From contig NC_092406.1 in assembly GCF_009017415.1 (NCBI RefSeq), positions 2,418,001-2,482,000 on the forward strand: a stretch of DNA of 64,000 nt, written 5' to 3'. The notes beneath the pieces were generated by a model. That model was not told where the DNA came from. It did no database searches and worked only from the letters and a program-made list of their open reading frames with translations. Shown in pieces: positions 11,486 through 21,607 of the stretch. The DNA comes from Aspergillus flavus (lineage: Eukaryota; Ascomycota; Eurotiomycetes; Eurotiales; Aspergillaceae). The position numbers and the translations under genes were made by a program. Each line of letters opens with the position of its first letter. Within the stretch, counting starts at the first letter, position 1.

Positions 11486-12391
11486 GTTGACTAAGGTATC
11501 AAGTGATGTGGAGGGGCTGGCTTGATGCTGAAGATTGGGCCCAAGAGGGTAATGGAAGTAAGTAGAATGGGCCTGCGAAAGCTCTAAGCAGTTCGTCACA
11601 GGTGGGAGATCAAAGTTGCTTGCTTAGCTGTGGACAAGACGGAAGATTTGACCGAGAATACGAGAAGTAGAGGAAGGGCTGTTCAGTTCACTTAGACTTT
11701 GTAGAGAGGGTTCTTGAGAAAGAGGAATCTTTCAAGAAACTATTTCTTCCTCCAAGAGGAGAAGTCTGTCCTTTCAACCAGAATAATCACAATCGTCAAT
11801 AGTGAATTTTTCGGTGCAGTAAAGGGCATGCAGTATTCAAGTCAGGGCTCTGAGACAAGTTTGGACGTTGGTGAAGGAATGAAGACGGCTGTATCTGGCA
11901 AAGGATAACCAGTGGCAAAGACATAAAGTAAGGAAAAACGAGATATCCAAGAAAGTGAATGCTGAGCTGATCACCTGGGCTCATCAGAAACGCCGAGTTG
12001 AATCCAGAAGTCACTTGTCTTGGCTGTGGAATTGGCTGCTAAGATAGTCTTGGTCAAAATATCGAAGATGCTTGGAGGCTGAATTATTAGGTACGTTAGC
12101 ATTTCTTCACTAGCTGAGGGTCAATCACACTCCGAAACGGCAAAGCAATCCCATCGAGTTAATTATTCACTCACAGGTCACAGAGCCTTGTCACTATACC
12201 TGATTCTGCTTTTCTTCCCCCCTCTCCCACTCTTCTGTTACTCTTCTACTACAGACCTTCTCTCACTTTTTCTCCTTGCGCCCCTCTACTACCCAGCCCT
12301 TCTCACCCAAGCACACGCTTATGCTCTACTATTAATCTCACAACTCAACTTACATATCCAACCTCGAAGCAGTCTCTATTGAGACGCCAAG
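11486..12391. promoter_or_regulatory. Divergent promoter region of two Myb-like paralogues
   Basis: 906 bp between the start codons of paralogues A (-) and B (+). The 200 bp ahead of B are strongly pyrimidine-rich on the + strand (about 12207-12310), a common core-promoter feature of filamentous fungi. No other element could be assigned. Confidence 0.5.
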
Positions 12392-13171
12392 ATGCCCATG
12401 CGTTGGACTCCTGAAAACGACCAGCTTGTAAGCCCACCCTACCCACAGCTTCGACGCTGAGAAAAGATCTAACAATTACAGCTTCTTCTGAAGATCCTGG
12501 AAACTCATGATCTATCCGTCGACACCAAGAGGGTCGCCGAAGCTTGGCGTAAGTACTCACCCAAGCCTCAACAACATCCATGACATGTATACTAACAGCA
12601 CAAAACTTGAATAGCCGGTACAGACTCCAGCAACCGCCCCACCCCCCGAGCCATCACCGAACGTCTGGTCAAAATGCGCCAGATGGTAAAGGCAGCCAAC
12701 AACGGCGCCGATGGCCACTTCAGTATCGGAAAGGGAGCCGGTACCAACCCTGGCAGTGCAACGGCGACTCCCCGCAAGAGAGGCAAAAATGCGACGGCCA
12801 TCCCTAAGACTCCAACTTCTGCAAAGCGTAAGAATGCTTCTAAGTTTGATGACGTTTTTGGTGATGATGGGGATGTGCTTGTTAAGGAGGAAGGCGAAGG
12901 GACCCCGGTAAAAAAGCCGCTCAGGCCTGCTTCTGCTGGTGTAAACCAGGGCCACGCCGGTGTGTCACTTAAGACCGAGCCGGTGGATGATGATGCTGTT
13001 CTTATGGATGAGTCTCCTTCAAAGCGTGTCCGTAGGGCCAGTGTTCTTCCTCCTGGTATGGTTAGTACCTATGGTGAGGAGGAGGGGAGCCAGACTGAGT
13101 TGGACAGTGAGATCTCGGAGTATTTCCCCGAAGAACATATTAAGGTGGAGGAGGATTTCTTGATGGCTTGA
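12392..13171 (+). CDS. Small Myb/SANT-like domain protein (paralogue B)
   Basis: Three exons (12392-12427, 12482-12548, 12615-13171), 219 aa. The domain reads MRWTPENDQLLLLKILETHD, then LSVDTKRVAEAWP and TPRAITERLVKMRQMV, a SANT-like three-helix unit with the first-helix tryptophan and a basic third helix. It is longer than its paralogues between helices two and three. The first exon is only 36 nt, so the start is invisible without splicing. The tail contains basic patches (KRGKN, KRKN, KRVRR) and three psi-K-x-E motifs (VKEE, LKTE, IKVE), and ends in an acidic segment. Convergent with paralogue C. Likely a nuclear, possibly SUMO-modified DNA-binding protein; function not known. Confidence 0.82.
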
Positions 13172-13586
13172 TCTTTGATTGATTTGTTTCCTTCCTTTGC
13201 AGGCGCTCAATGCGTGGCCGATATTTATTGTCGATAGTTTTGCGGATCAAGCACGGGAGTTGAATTATTTGCGGTGGTTGACGGTTGCAGTATCAAGGAT
13301 CATGGGAATATTAAGCATTGCTTAGTTCCATGTCCACCATGTAAAGAGTAGAAATTGCAGCTATAAAACTGCAAAAGTCGTAGCCTACTAAGAAAGAGGA
13401 GAAAAGAAAAGGAACAAGCAGGCACACGACCAGAAATATCCTTCGAATTCAATAAAGCAAGCTACCAAGAGATGCCACAAAACTACCTATCCGTAAACTA
13501 TTTAACGTCAATGGCCGTGTTCACAGTCCCAAAGAAAACAACAACTCTCTGCGCATCTCCAGATATTCACGAAATTATCCACAATC
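13172..13586. other. Convergent intergenic region
   Basis: 415 bp between the 3' ends of paralogues B (+) and C (-). No gene or structured element seen. Confidence 0.4.
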
Positions 13587-14061
13587 CTAAGCAGAATCAT
13601 GCTCAACGCTGGCTTTAGCCTTCTTAGAAGGGGAGCCTTTTGCGCCTCTCTTCGCCGGTCTTCCTCTCTTGGGCTTTGTGGGAGACGAATCGGGAGCACT
13701 GCCTTCGTCCGGCTGAGGAGCAGAGCCAGGAGAAGTACCAGTAGCAGTACCTTCCGCAGGAGGATCAATACGGAATTTCTCCTTGATACGCTGGACTCTG
13801 TGCTGAATGGCACTAGATGTGCAGCCTGCAGTTTGGCTTAGTTCTTGTGTTCTTTGACGGGTTGAGACGTATAACACACCTTGACCCATGTATTCGGCTA
13901 AAGCTTTGTAGTCGAGCTTGACATTATGCAGGGTGATGATGCCGACCAGAAGCTTTATATAGCGTTTGATTAGTCTACTTGGAAGCTTCACCGGAATAGA
14001 GGTAGGAAATCGATAAGCTCACTTTGGCATCAGCCTGCGGATCAGTCCAATTGATAGGCAT
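13587..14061 (-). CDS. Small Myb/SANT-like protein with AT-hook (paralogue C)
   Basis: Three exons (14061-14023, 13952-13880, 13825-13587), 116 aa, the smallest of the set. The domain starts MPINWTDPQADAK, continues LLVGIITLHNVKLDYKALAE and closes with CTSSAIQHRVQRIKEKFRI. The tail is P/S/G-rich and carries KRGRPAKRG at about residues 90-98, a good AT-hook (R-G-R-P core), followed by further basic residues. A SANT-like fold plus an AT-hook supports DNA or chromatin binding. Its introns are placed differently from those of A, D, E and F. Function unknown. Confidence 0.8.
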
Positions 14062-15238
14062 TTTGATTGGTAGTATACACCAAGACAAGATTGATGTGAT
14101 TAGAGCGGATAGTAGTTCAGACGACAAGTCGCTGTTTGGTTGCTCTGTACATGAGTATGGAGTCGAACGGCGTAGACGGTGCAGAGAAGAGGAGGGAACA
14201 GGAGGTAGAAAAGAGGGTGTTTTAGAAAAGAGGATGTGGTTGAAGTCAAGACACAGGCTGTGAGGAGAGAATGAGGGGGCCCATTCATTCACTTTCAGTC
14301 AGAGATAAGTGCTGCTGTTACTCGCGTTGCCTACGAGATTGCAGAGCAAAGGCAAACAGACGGTTGCTCGATGGTCTTCCGAGCCTAGACTCAATGTTGG
14401 CTGTGAAAGTTCAAATATCCGATTTATCCTGGTATCTTCAGAGATTGTGTTGTTCTTTTCTCAGTTACCCAACTTACCACTATGATCCAACAATACTTAA
14501 TACGGCTTTCAAGAATTTGAAGGAAAACCAGATATTCACTCAGATTGAAGTAACAACCCCTTCCTAAAATGAATAGAAATTTTGTGGATAGCAAGGCCAC
14601 ATCTACTTCCAGTTGGGTTTGATATAGGACCATGGCACTGATAAAATACTACACTTCAACCGGAACAAAACATTGTTCAATGCGACTTCGGCAACGAGGT
14701 CAACGCAGGAGTCGCTGCTAGCAGCAATATTCGACGCCTATTAGGATTCAACGATACTACCTCTCAAGACCCTCTCTTATCCCAGACTGCCCTGATATTG
14801 TCAACACAAAATTTCCCAGGTGGAAGAGGGTCAATGTTACCAAACCACCAGAACTTGTTGGCGATACATCCGTGTGTGTAGTTCTAACGATCTATGAAGA
14901 TTGTATATGTTGAGGATAGAGTCATGTTAGAGCTGCGCAACTGTGTAAAGGTGTCCAAATAAAACTTCTAGGCTACTCACTACCAACTTCTTTCCTAGGG
15001 TTTTTGAGGGGCATAAGTACCTACCGGTATATACTAGATAAGGTGTCCATGGCGCTCCAAATGTACACTACCTACCATTATGCATCAAATTTAGTTTATT
15101 GTAGTAGTAAAGTTTTCTTTCATGAATACCTACTGTTCATGGGCTACTCCTCGAGTCATATACACAAGAAGCTGCTTTGAACAATAGGAAAGTTTGCCTT
15201 GTATCGATAATACCACTACTGGCACGGACACCGCACAC

Positions 15239-15300
15239 ACTACAACCACTACAACCACTACAACCACTACAACCGTCACAGATACTCCAGATACTCCAGA
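15239..15300. repeat. 9-bp minisatellite (ACTACAACC x4) plus AGATACTCC-type repeat
   Basis: Four perfect tandem copies of ACTACAACC run from 15239 to 15274. About 5 bp further on there are two copies of a different unit, AGATACTCC. The valine-rich or serine/cysteine-glycine frames across this site are products of the repeat and not protein evidence. Confidence 0.85.
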
Positions 15301-15623
15301 TGCATGAAGCAATATCAGCATATGATCGCCATAAGACTTCCTCAATGAGACCTTGCTGCATGAGACAAAGGCCTTGATTGGCCAAGCTACCAGCAACGCA
15401 AGACTGTCTGATCTGTTCCCTTCAAGTACAGCGCATGATACACCAATCCAAGCAGCTTTTCCTAGAGCCCCATTGTACATCTTCATCCATGAACACAGAA
15501 AACGCAAAACAAAGGGTTGGCCATACACGATAGCGTTACAGACTTACAGTCTTTGACTTCCACTATATTAGTGTTCCATTATTTTCTTCCTCGGCAATAT
15601 CCGTCATAGACCCAGAATCTACA

Positions 15624-16060
15624 TTAGGTTATGTAATAGTTAGAGGCTGTTGTTTCATTCCAGTAATTTAGTGTACAGCAGAACGTAAGCGATCTGCTCG
15701 TAGTCAAGCTGCTAGACCTACTACCGACAACCCCGCCAATCTTACGGGGCCATTGATCGCAGGAATCCCGCCAAAGGTCCTCATGTCGGATTGGCGACAA
15801 TGACTTGAGTGAATCATACATAGAGTCTAGTATTTCAGCGTCACGTTTCATTCCACGTTGCACCATATATGGAGATACTAGCATCCGAGATGCCTTACGT
15901 ATATTACACCTGTGACATGAGGATGCACACACACTACACCGCGCTACATGCAGCTGAGCGGTAGCCTGTCCGCCAGCCACACGCAATTCATCCATAAACG
16001 AGATGATATGTTTGACACTCCAAGCCGTTGCAACCAGCCATTCAATTCCTGGGTTCTGAA
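15624..16060 (-). other. Possible exon of an unrecognised or decayed gene
   Basis: An open frame on the minus strand extends upstream of its first ATG (15995) to about 16060, where a CTGACAG acceptor-like signal precedes it. The peptide contains IEWLVATAWSVKHIISFMDE and a cysteine-containing segment SVCASSCHRCNIRK, which look more protein-like than random translation. I do not recognise a family, and no start exon could be connected. It may be a gene remnant. Confidence 0.2.
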
Positions 16061-17512
16061 TGAGACGAAAGTCATCCTGTCAGAGCGCCTACGTAAAGTT
16101 TATCTCGAGCTGATCGAACCCAATCATCTGCTAGTGCGTCTCATCTCCTGGGTTCGAAATGTGCCATCGCAGAGGATACGTACTCTGAAGCGGCAACAAG
16201 GCGTCTACGAGGAATGCACGTACTCCACCTGATACCAGATGTGAGTACTTATTTTAGAATACTAGCCTACTAAACAAGCGCCTATACCGGCCGAAATTCC
16301 CCGAGTACGTAGGAGGGGTAGTCGTACAATGTCCAGAGCGGCAAGTGGGTGCTTTCCCTAGAATCTCCCAGATACCGAGGATCGATGTTTCAGAATGCAT
16401 AGTGTCCGAGGATCGTGCCAAAAAAAAAAGAATCTAATGGCCAGTTAGAATCTTCAAGCACTGTGGACGACGTTTTGGATGCGCTGATGGCTTTGCAACA
16501 CATTGTTTATGTAGGCGCCACAGTCATAACCCTACATAAGAGCGCCACAAGGTTATATTAGGTGACGCTATCATGGACTAAGTAGGACTATTTAATGCAT
16601 CCCAAGTGGGTCCGGCGGGTTTCGTTAATAGAGGACTGGCTCGCTCTGAAGTCGGTGAGAGGGTTGAAACGGGAGGGGCGAAACGATAACGGAAGATGAG
16701 GGAAAGAAAAAGAAAAAGAAATATTAGAGGCCTCACAAAAAATAGGTAGTTCTGGGTATATCAAATCACTTGAAGAGGAGTTTCAGGGATTCGATCTTTT
16801 ACCAGAAGAGGTAACCTAGCGCTTCCCTAACGTAGGGCTAAATTTTAGGAAAAACAAAAACAAAGAATTGCGATATCAGACAAGATCTCATTTCTGCACC
16901 CACGCGGAGTCCAATCGGCCAGCCTTATACCCCTCGCCCCATTATCGATACGATACATCTTCCAGCCCTTCGCCGCAGACCTTCATTTGGCGACATCTAT
17001 GGATGTGCCTTTCCCGATGTAGCGAAAATGAAACCCAGAATGCCCATCGATGACAAGTGTTTCCATGCAGTAAAAGGGACAAAGATCCCGAATTAATTGC
17101 CTCAGAGAAAACAAGCATGATCTGATGAAGGTCTCGCAGCAAATGGGCGTCCAACAGCTGCTGATCACTGCCCCTCCAGGGCCCACTGCTGAAGTGTTTT
17201 GCCAAGAGACCCCATATAGTCGCACTAGGTGGGGGAGTCTCTCACCATTTCTTGATGAACCAATCTGACACGGTTTCTGCTCACTGCAAGGATCCATCAG
17301 AACTGTTGCCTGAGGGAATAGGAAATTGGTACCGTGGGAAGGGATCAGAGCTAATCCTGTTGTAGTGCAGCAAAGTCAAATCAATATCTCAGCTCCCCAC
17401 CGACGTCAATCATAGGCAGAATTCAGCAAATGATTGGAAGCCATGTGTAATTGTGTATAGCATTGACGAGATTGACATACGGGGGAGAGGCTCCACCCGT
17501 GAGAGACGTAGA

Positions 17513-17520
17513 TATAAATA
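17513..17520 (+). promoter_or_regulatory. TATA box of the CVNH lectin gene
   Basis: TATAAATA lies about 100 bp upstream of the lectin start codon at 17620, a spacing that suits a fungal TATA element with a short leader. Strong TATA boxes are usual for inducible or highly expressed genes. Confidence 0.5.
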
Positions 17521-17619
17521 CCAGCTGCTTGTCCTTCTCAGTCTGTTTTCTAGTCTTCTTCCTCAATTCATCATCACACAGCCACACAAGCATCCTCAAC
17601 AAACAACCCCTTAGCCAAC

Positions 17620-17995
17620 ATGTTCCAGGATTCAGCTCGCGACGTTCGTGTCGAGGACAACAGATTCTTGGCTGCTGAACTCAGACAGACTGACGGTAAC
17701 TGGCGTTTCGCGCGAGTAGATCTAAATGAGCATATCGGAAACGAGAATGGTACTTTCCTGACATTTTGCCACGATGAATGACTAGCTTCTAACTTGTATC
17801 ATAGGCCACTTTCAATGGGGTGGAAGGAACTTCTCCGAGACTGCCAGAAACGTTCACTTCGGGTTCGAGGGCGGTGCACATGTCCCTGTGCTCCGCGCCG
17901 AATTGCGCACCCCGGCTGGTACATGGGAGCCGCGCGATGTCAACCTTGACGAACGTGTCTTCAATAACAATGGACACTTTGAGTTCCAGTACTAA
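17620..17995 (+). CDS. Cyanovirin-N homology (CVNH) lectin
   Basis: Two exons (17620-17749, 17805-17995), 106 aa. The sequence is two tandem halves of about 50 residues, each with the CVNH pattern: S-A-R-D/N-V, then L-x-A-E-L-R, a W, V-D/N-L-N/D-E and a closing N-E/N-N-G-H-F. Half one contains LAAELRQTDGNWRFARVDL; half two contains LRAELRTPAGTWEPRDVNL. CVNH domains bind oligomannose-type glycans, although many fungal members have weak or unknown sugar specificity. There is no signal peptide and no cysteine at all, so the protein is probably cytosolic and lacks the disulfides of cyanovirin-N itself. A TATA box lies about 100 bp upstream. The intron splits the domain exactly between the halves, at the NENG/HFQW junction. 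Confidence 0.9.
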
Positions 17996-18564
17996 TTGTG
18001 TGTGTGATGGTGACCTTGAGTGAGAGGGCATTGCTAACGAGGCTGCAGTGATCCCTATATCATGATATCATTTGACGACGATTGGAAGGACTGCAAAGTG
18101 TCGTTACGGTTCATAAATACTTGTTGTATCTAGTATAGCTCTTCGATATATGCAATGCCTTTGAACGCAAACCCCTCCTGGAATTATGTCTCTACTGCAA
18201 GAGTAATAATATATCAAGTAACATCAGTACAGCCACATGAGCACCCTGAATACAAAACAAAAGGCCATTACCAGGAAGATGAGAAATGGAATCTGCCGAC
18301 CCATACACCTGAATATCGCCATCCGTGTCAGAATAACCTGTAACTCTAAGCCGAACTCCTTGAAAGCATCATAGACCCCCGGGTGTATCACATGGTAAAA
18401 AAAAGCCTGGCAATGAAAAAGAACACCGACAGAAGCACAGAGCAAGAAGCAGGTAACCGATAATAGAAAGCACACCATGGCAACTTCATAACAGCACACT
18501 CGCCCAATGCAGTATATATAGATAAACAGGCAGAAGAGGATAACAAAAAGAAATGAGCCTCCAT
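17996..18564. other. Convergent intergenic region
   Basis: 569 bp between the lectin gene (+) and the F-box gene (-). A short hydrophobic frame at 18224-18499 (-) has no supporting features. No gene called. Confidence 0.4.
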
Positions 18565-20712
18565 TTACCAGGCGTGTGCTGTATCGCCCGCATCCATATC
18601 ATTTCCATTCCAGTCTTCATCACCACTCACTTCATCATCAAGGAAATCTTCCTCATTGAATTGTGTTTCACTTGGACGTTGATTGTCGATGCGAACCATA
18701 ACCACGTCACACATACCTTGAATAGCGAGCGGCTTTTTATTATCGTCACTGTCGGGCGTTGGGCGGCGAGATGCGCTTAAACGAGCATCATCCTCAAGCT
18801 CAGAAAGCTTTTGCTGAGCGAGGCGGGCGCTTTTTCGTTTCGAGGGTGTTGAAAATCCACTACAGAGAGAATCTGGCCGAGTAGTGGTATTGTCCCCAAC
18901 TATGCTAGCAGTCGAGCTACCAGGTACTGGCGGCCGAGAGGCACGAGGAATTGTGCTAAGGGTGGCATCTGGAAGTGCACTGCGCCTTAAAAAGACCTTC
19001 TCGAGCCTGCCAATCCATTTTTCTCGAAAGGATGCACGATCGCGCCACCCAATCTTGAGAATCGCGCTAATCACTAATCGCCGCAAGTTTCTCAATTCAG
19101 GAGCTGCATCAAGAAGGGATGTGAAGAATACATCCGCCGTCGTGTCGTCCCATTTGCGCAGCTGTATCAACTCAATGTCTTGCAACGTTGATGGCCACGT
19201 TGGAACCTCTGAGCTATTGAGAAGCTCCCTGAAGTGAGGTTCGACGTCATGATAACTAGACAAGTCATGTATTGAGATGTCCATTTTGAATTTCTCAAGA
19301 CTTCGACAGGATTGAGCCAGGCCTACTATGAAAGACAGACTCAAATGGCGATTGTGACTTAGAGCCAAGTCCCGAAGATGCTGGCCATGGGATGCAAGAA
19401 ATGCACTAAAGTTTGATGTGGTTACTTCATCGCAGTTATTTATTGTCAGCGACGTCAACGTTGGAGATAAGTTGGGCAAAAGATGTTCATTGACAATCGA
19501 ACACTCCAGGAATTCCAAGCGATGTAGCTCTGGGAGTTCTTTAAGCGCTGTCGCAAGGACAACTTCCCTCTCATTTGACACATCAGCAGGGTCATCCACG
19601 TCAGAATCTTCCGAGGCAATATGCAGCAACCTGAGCTCCCGTAAACCGCTGAATGAAGCTTGAAGGTGTTTTTCCATCATAAATGGAAGTAGCGCATTTG
19701 TTTCCATGAAGCGGCTGTTCCAATCCCAACTGCGCAGGCGGATCGAGCTTGATATAAGTGACGTAAAAAGACTTTCAGGATAAGCCCATTTTGTCCTCTG
19801 CCAGAGAGGAAGACCGACAACATAGTCGTCGCTATGATAGAGGCGCAGTGTTTTCACTTGGGGTGCTCTGTCTATCAACCTTGGCAGTTCGAAATATCCC
19901 AGGGTCGGGCCACTTTTATAGGATAGAAGGATCTCTGCGTCGATATGTAATTCTCTAATTTTGTTAACGTAATTAGTCGAAAGGGACTCCTGCGGTTTGG
20001 ATAACAGGTTGAGCAGTCCGTGTGCTTTGGCGGGAGGTATCAGTGGGGGGCAGTGGTATAAAGCAGCCATCGCAGGCTCGTGGAAAGTGCGACAAAGCAG
20101 AGAGACATTCACAAGCCATTGTACTGAGCTGTTTCTGGTTGCCGTCTTCTCATCCACTAAGGGATATGCAGCGCTATAGAATATATCAAATAGTATGTGG
20201 TAAGGAAGAGCTTGCCAAGGGGGGATGACACCAGAGCCCACGAGCGGGCTAGTATCCTCCTCCACTTTCCTTCGTTTATTGAGGGGCCTGCCCAATTCCA
20301 AGCGCTTATTATTAGAGGTTCTCTTCGACCGTTTAGTTTGGGATCTTGTTTCCACAGTCCGTTTACGTCGGGGTCTACGTGAATTGCGGTAACTTGATGG
20401 TTCGGTAAGGGAGTATGTTCGATTCGAGGTTTCAACGGGCACTGAAGTTTCTGGTTCCACATCGCTTGCACCCCCTTCGAAATTGTCATCCGTGGAGTCT
20501 TCGCGATATGACACGGGCATGCGATTCAAATCGCGTGGGCGCAAGGAAAGAGAGAGACGTCTGGATTGTTCATGGTCGGAATTGAGGTCTTCATCAAGTC
20601 GATCTTCTGAGCTGCTTTCTTCATGGTACGATTGAACCTGCGTGCGGCTGGAGCGAACAGGACGGGACTGCTTGAAAGGCCGACGGTGAGATGAGCCTAT
20701 AGAAGAGGCCAT
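18565..20712 (-). CDS. F-box / leucine-rich-repeat-like protein
   Basis: Uninterrupted 715-aa frame. I start at the ATG at 20712 (MASSIGSS), because the frame upstream opens only with a GTG. The first 160 residues are basic and serine-rich with likely nuclear signals (RRKRTVETRSQTKRSKR, RPLNKRRKVEE). An F-box follows from about residue 162 (PPWQALPYHILFDIFYSAA ... LLCRTFHEPAMAALY), the docking site for Skp1 in SCF ubiquitin ligases. The remainder has irregular leucine-rich repeats (RLIDRAPQVKTLRLYHS, PTLTSLTINNCDEV, LRDLALSHNRHL), a probable substrate-binding solenoid. The C-terminus is acidic. The family is clear; the substrate is not. Confidence 0.85.
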   Translation of the reverse strand: MASSIGSSHRRPFKQSRPVRSSRTQVQSYHEESSSEDRLDEDLNSDHEQSRRLSLSLRPRDLNRMPVSYREDSTDDNFEGGASDVEPETSVPVETSNRTYSLTEPSSYRNSRRPRRKRTVETRSQTKRSKRTSNNKRLELGRPLNKRRKVEEDTSPLVGSGVIPPWQALPYHILFDIFYSAAYPLVDEKTATRNSSVQWLVNVSLLCRTFHEPAMAALYHCPPLIPPAKAHGLLNLLSKPQESLSTNYVNKIRELHIDAEILLSYKSGPTLGYFELPRLIDRAPQVKTLRLYHSDDYVVGLPLWQRTKWAYPESLFTSLISSSIRLRSWDWNSRFMETNALLPFMMEKHLQASFSGLRELRLLHIASEDSDVDDPADVSNEREVVLATALKELPELHRLEFLECSIVNEHLLPNLSPTLTSLTINNCDEVTTSNFSAFLASHGQHLRDLALSHNRHLSLSFIVGLAQSCRSLEKFKMDISIHDLSSYHDVEPHFRELLNSSEVPTWPSTLQDIELIQLRKWDDTTADVFFTSLLDAAPELRNLRRLVISAILKIGWRDRASFREKWIGRLEKVFLRRSALPDATLSTIPRASRPPVPGSSTASIVGDNTTTRPDSLCSGFSTPSKRKSARLAQQKLSELEDDARLSASRRPTPDSDDNKKPLAIQGMCDVVMVRIDNQRPSETQFNEEDFLDDEVSGDEDWNGNDMDAGDTAHAW

Positions 20713-21607
20713 AGCGAGTGGGCTGGTTCGCCCTACGAAGAATGAGGGACGAAGCAGAGAGTTATTAAATTGCACATGATCTGCGAATGCGACAGCGCTC
20801 GACCGAGAGCTCGAAGGGAGGCACTAGTTCCAAGGTCTACTGTAGTTCGAGGGTCGACATCAGAACCAGGAAGGATAAAGACTCTGTGGCTTTGCAGCGA
20901 CCGTATAAATGAAGTGAAGAAACCGGAAGATTGATGAAGTCAAAGGACGGTAAATGCTGCTGTGGAAGGGGTGGAGTTCATGGGCAGGTTTATCGATAAG
21001 AAAATCAAAATCCGTCATTGAATGATGATGAATGGATTATGGATTGCCTGATCATCCAGGCGCGGTGAAGTAGCCCCAATTAGGGATAGCGGAGCATGTG
21101 ACTGGGGCCAAAGACCAAGCAGGGCATTGACAGGCATCAACTCCCCCGCCCTGAGGCCACAACGCTAGGCCGGGATGGGCATCGAGGGGAATCCCGAAAT
21201 AGAAACAGTCAGCTCCTCCCAGTCTATCATCGGCCTTCTTTAAAGCGCTGCCGTTCTTCCAGCCACCTTCTCCTCTTTTCTCCCCCGCTGATTCCGTGGT
21301 GATGATGGCGCTCTATGTCCTCCAAGGTTTCTGCCCACAAGGATTGCAATTTCCGACATTGATTGTGTATGCGCTACCTACTATATAAATACTTGTCAAC
21401 TCATGCGCTCGATTGGGCTGGTCCCTAAGCTAAGCGCGCTCATTTCGATCTAATTATAGCCTACTGTCTATACGCGCTCAATTCGAAATCTTTGCTTTTG
21501 CCTTTGCCCGTACCTATGACACCCAACTATCTACTCAGCACGCACCGATCCTCCTTATCATATTGCGCCATTGTTTACGGGAGCGAGTATTAGCTTGTTG
21601 ACTCACA
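20713..21607. promoter_or_regulatory. Divergent promoter region, F-box gene / Abp2-like gene
   Basis: 895 bp between two divergent starts. A TATA-like TATATAAA occurs at 21383-21390, 218 bp before the Abp2-like ATG. No coding sequence is supported. Confidence 0.5.

Larger units (their letters stand above)
14062..17619. other. 3.5-kb gene-poor interval
   Basis: The longest stretch without a convincing gene. It holds a short tandem repeat at 15239-15274 and a possible decayed or unrecognised exon at about 15624-16060 on the minus strand (listed separately). The final 200 bp are the promoter of the lectin gene. Frequent stops in all frames elsewhere suggest old decayed sequence, but I could not identify a transposon. 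Confidence 0.4.

Noticed and set aside
15130..15528. Valine-rich open frame on the minus strand
   Set aside because: The valine run is the translation of the ACTACAACC repeat, and the rest has no recognisable features.
18224..18499. Short hydrophobic peptide frame on the minus strand
   Set aside because: Hydrophobicity arises from T-rich sequence; no start context or conservation argument can be made.
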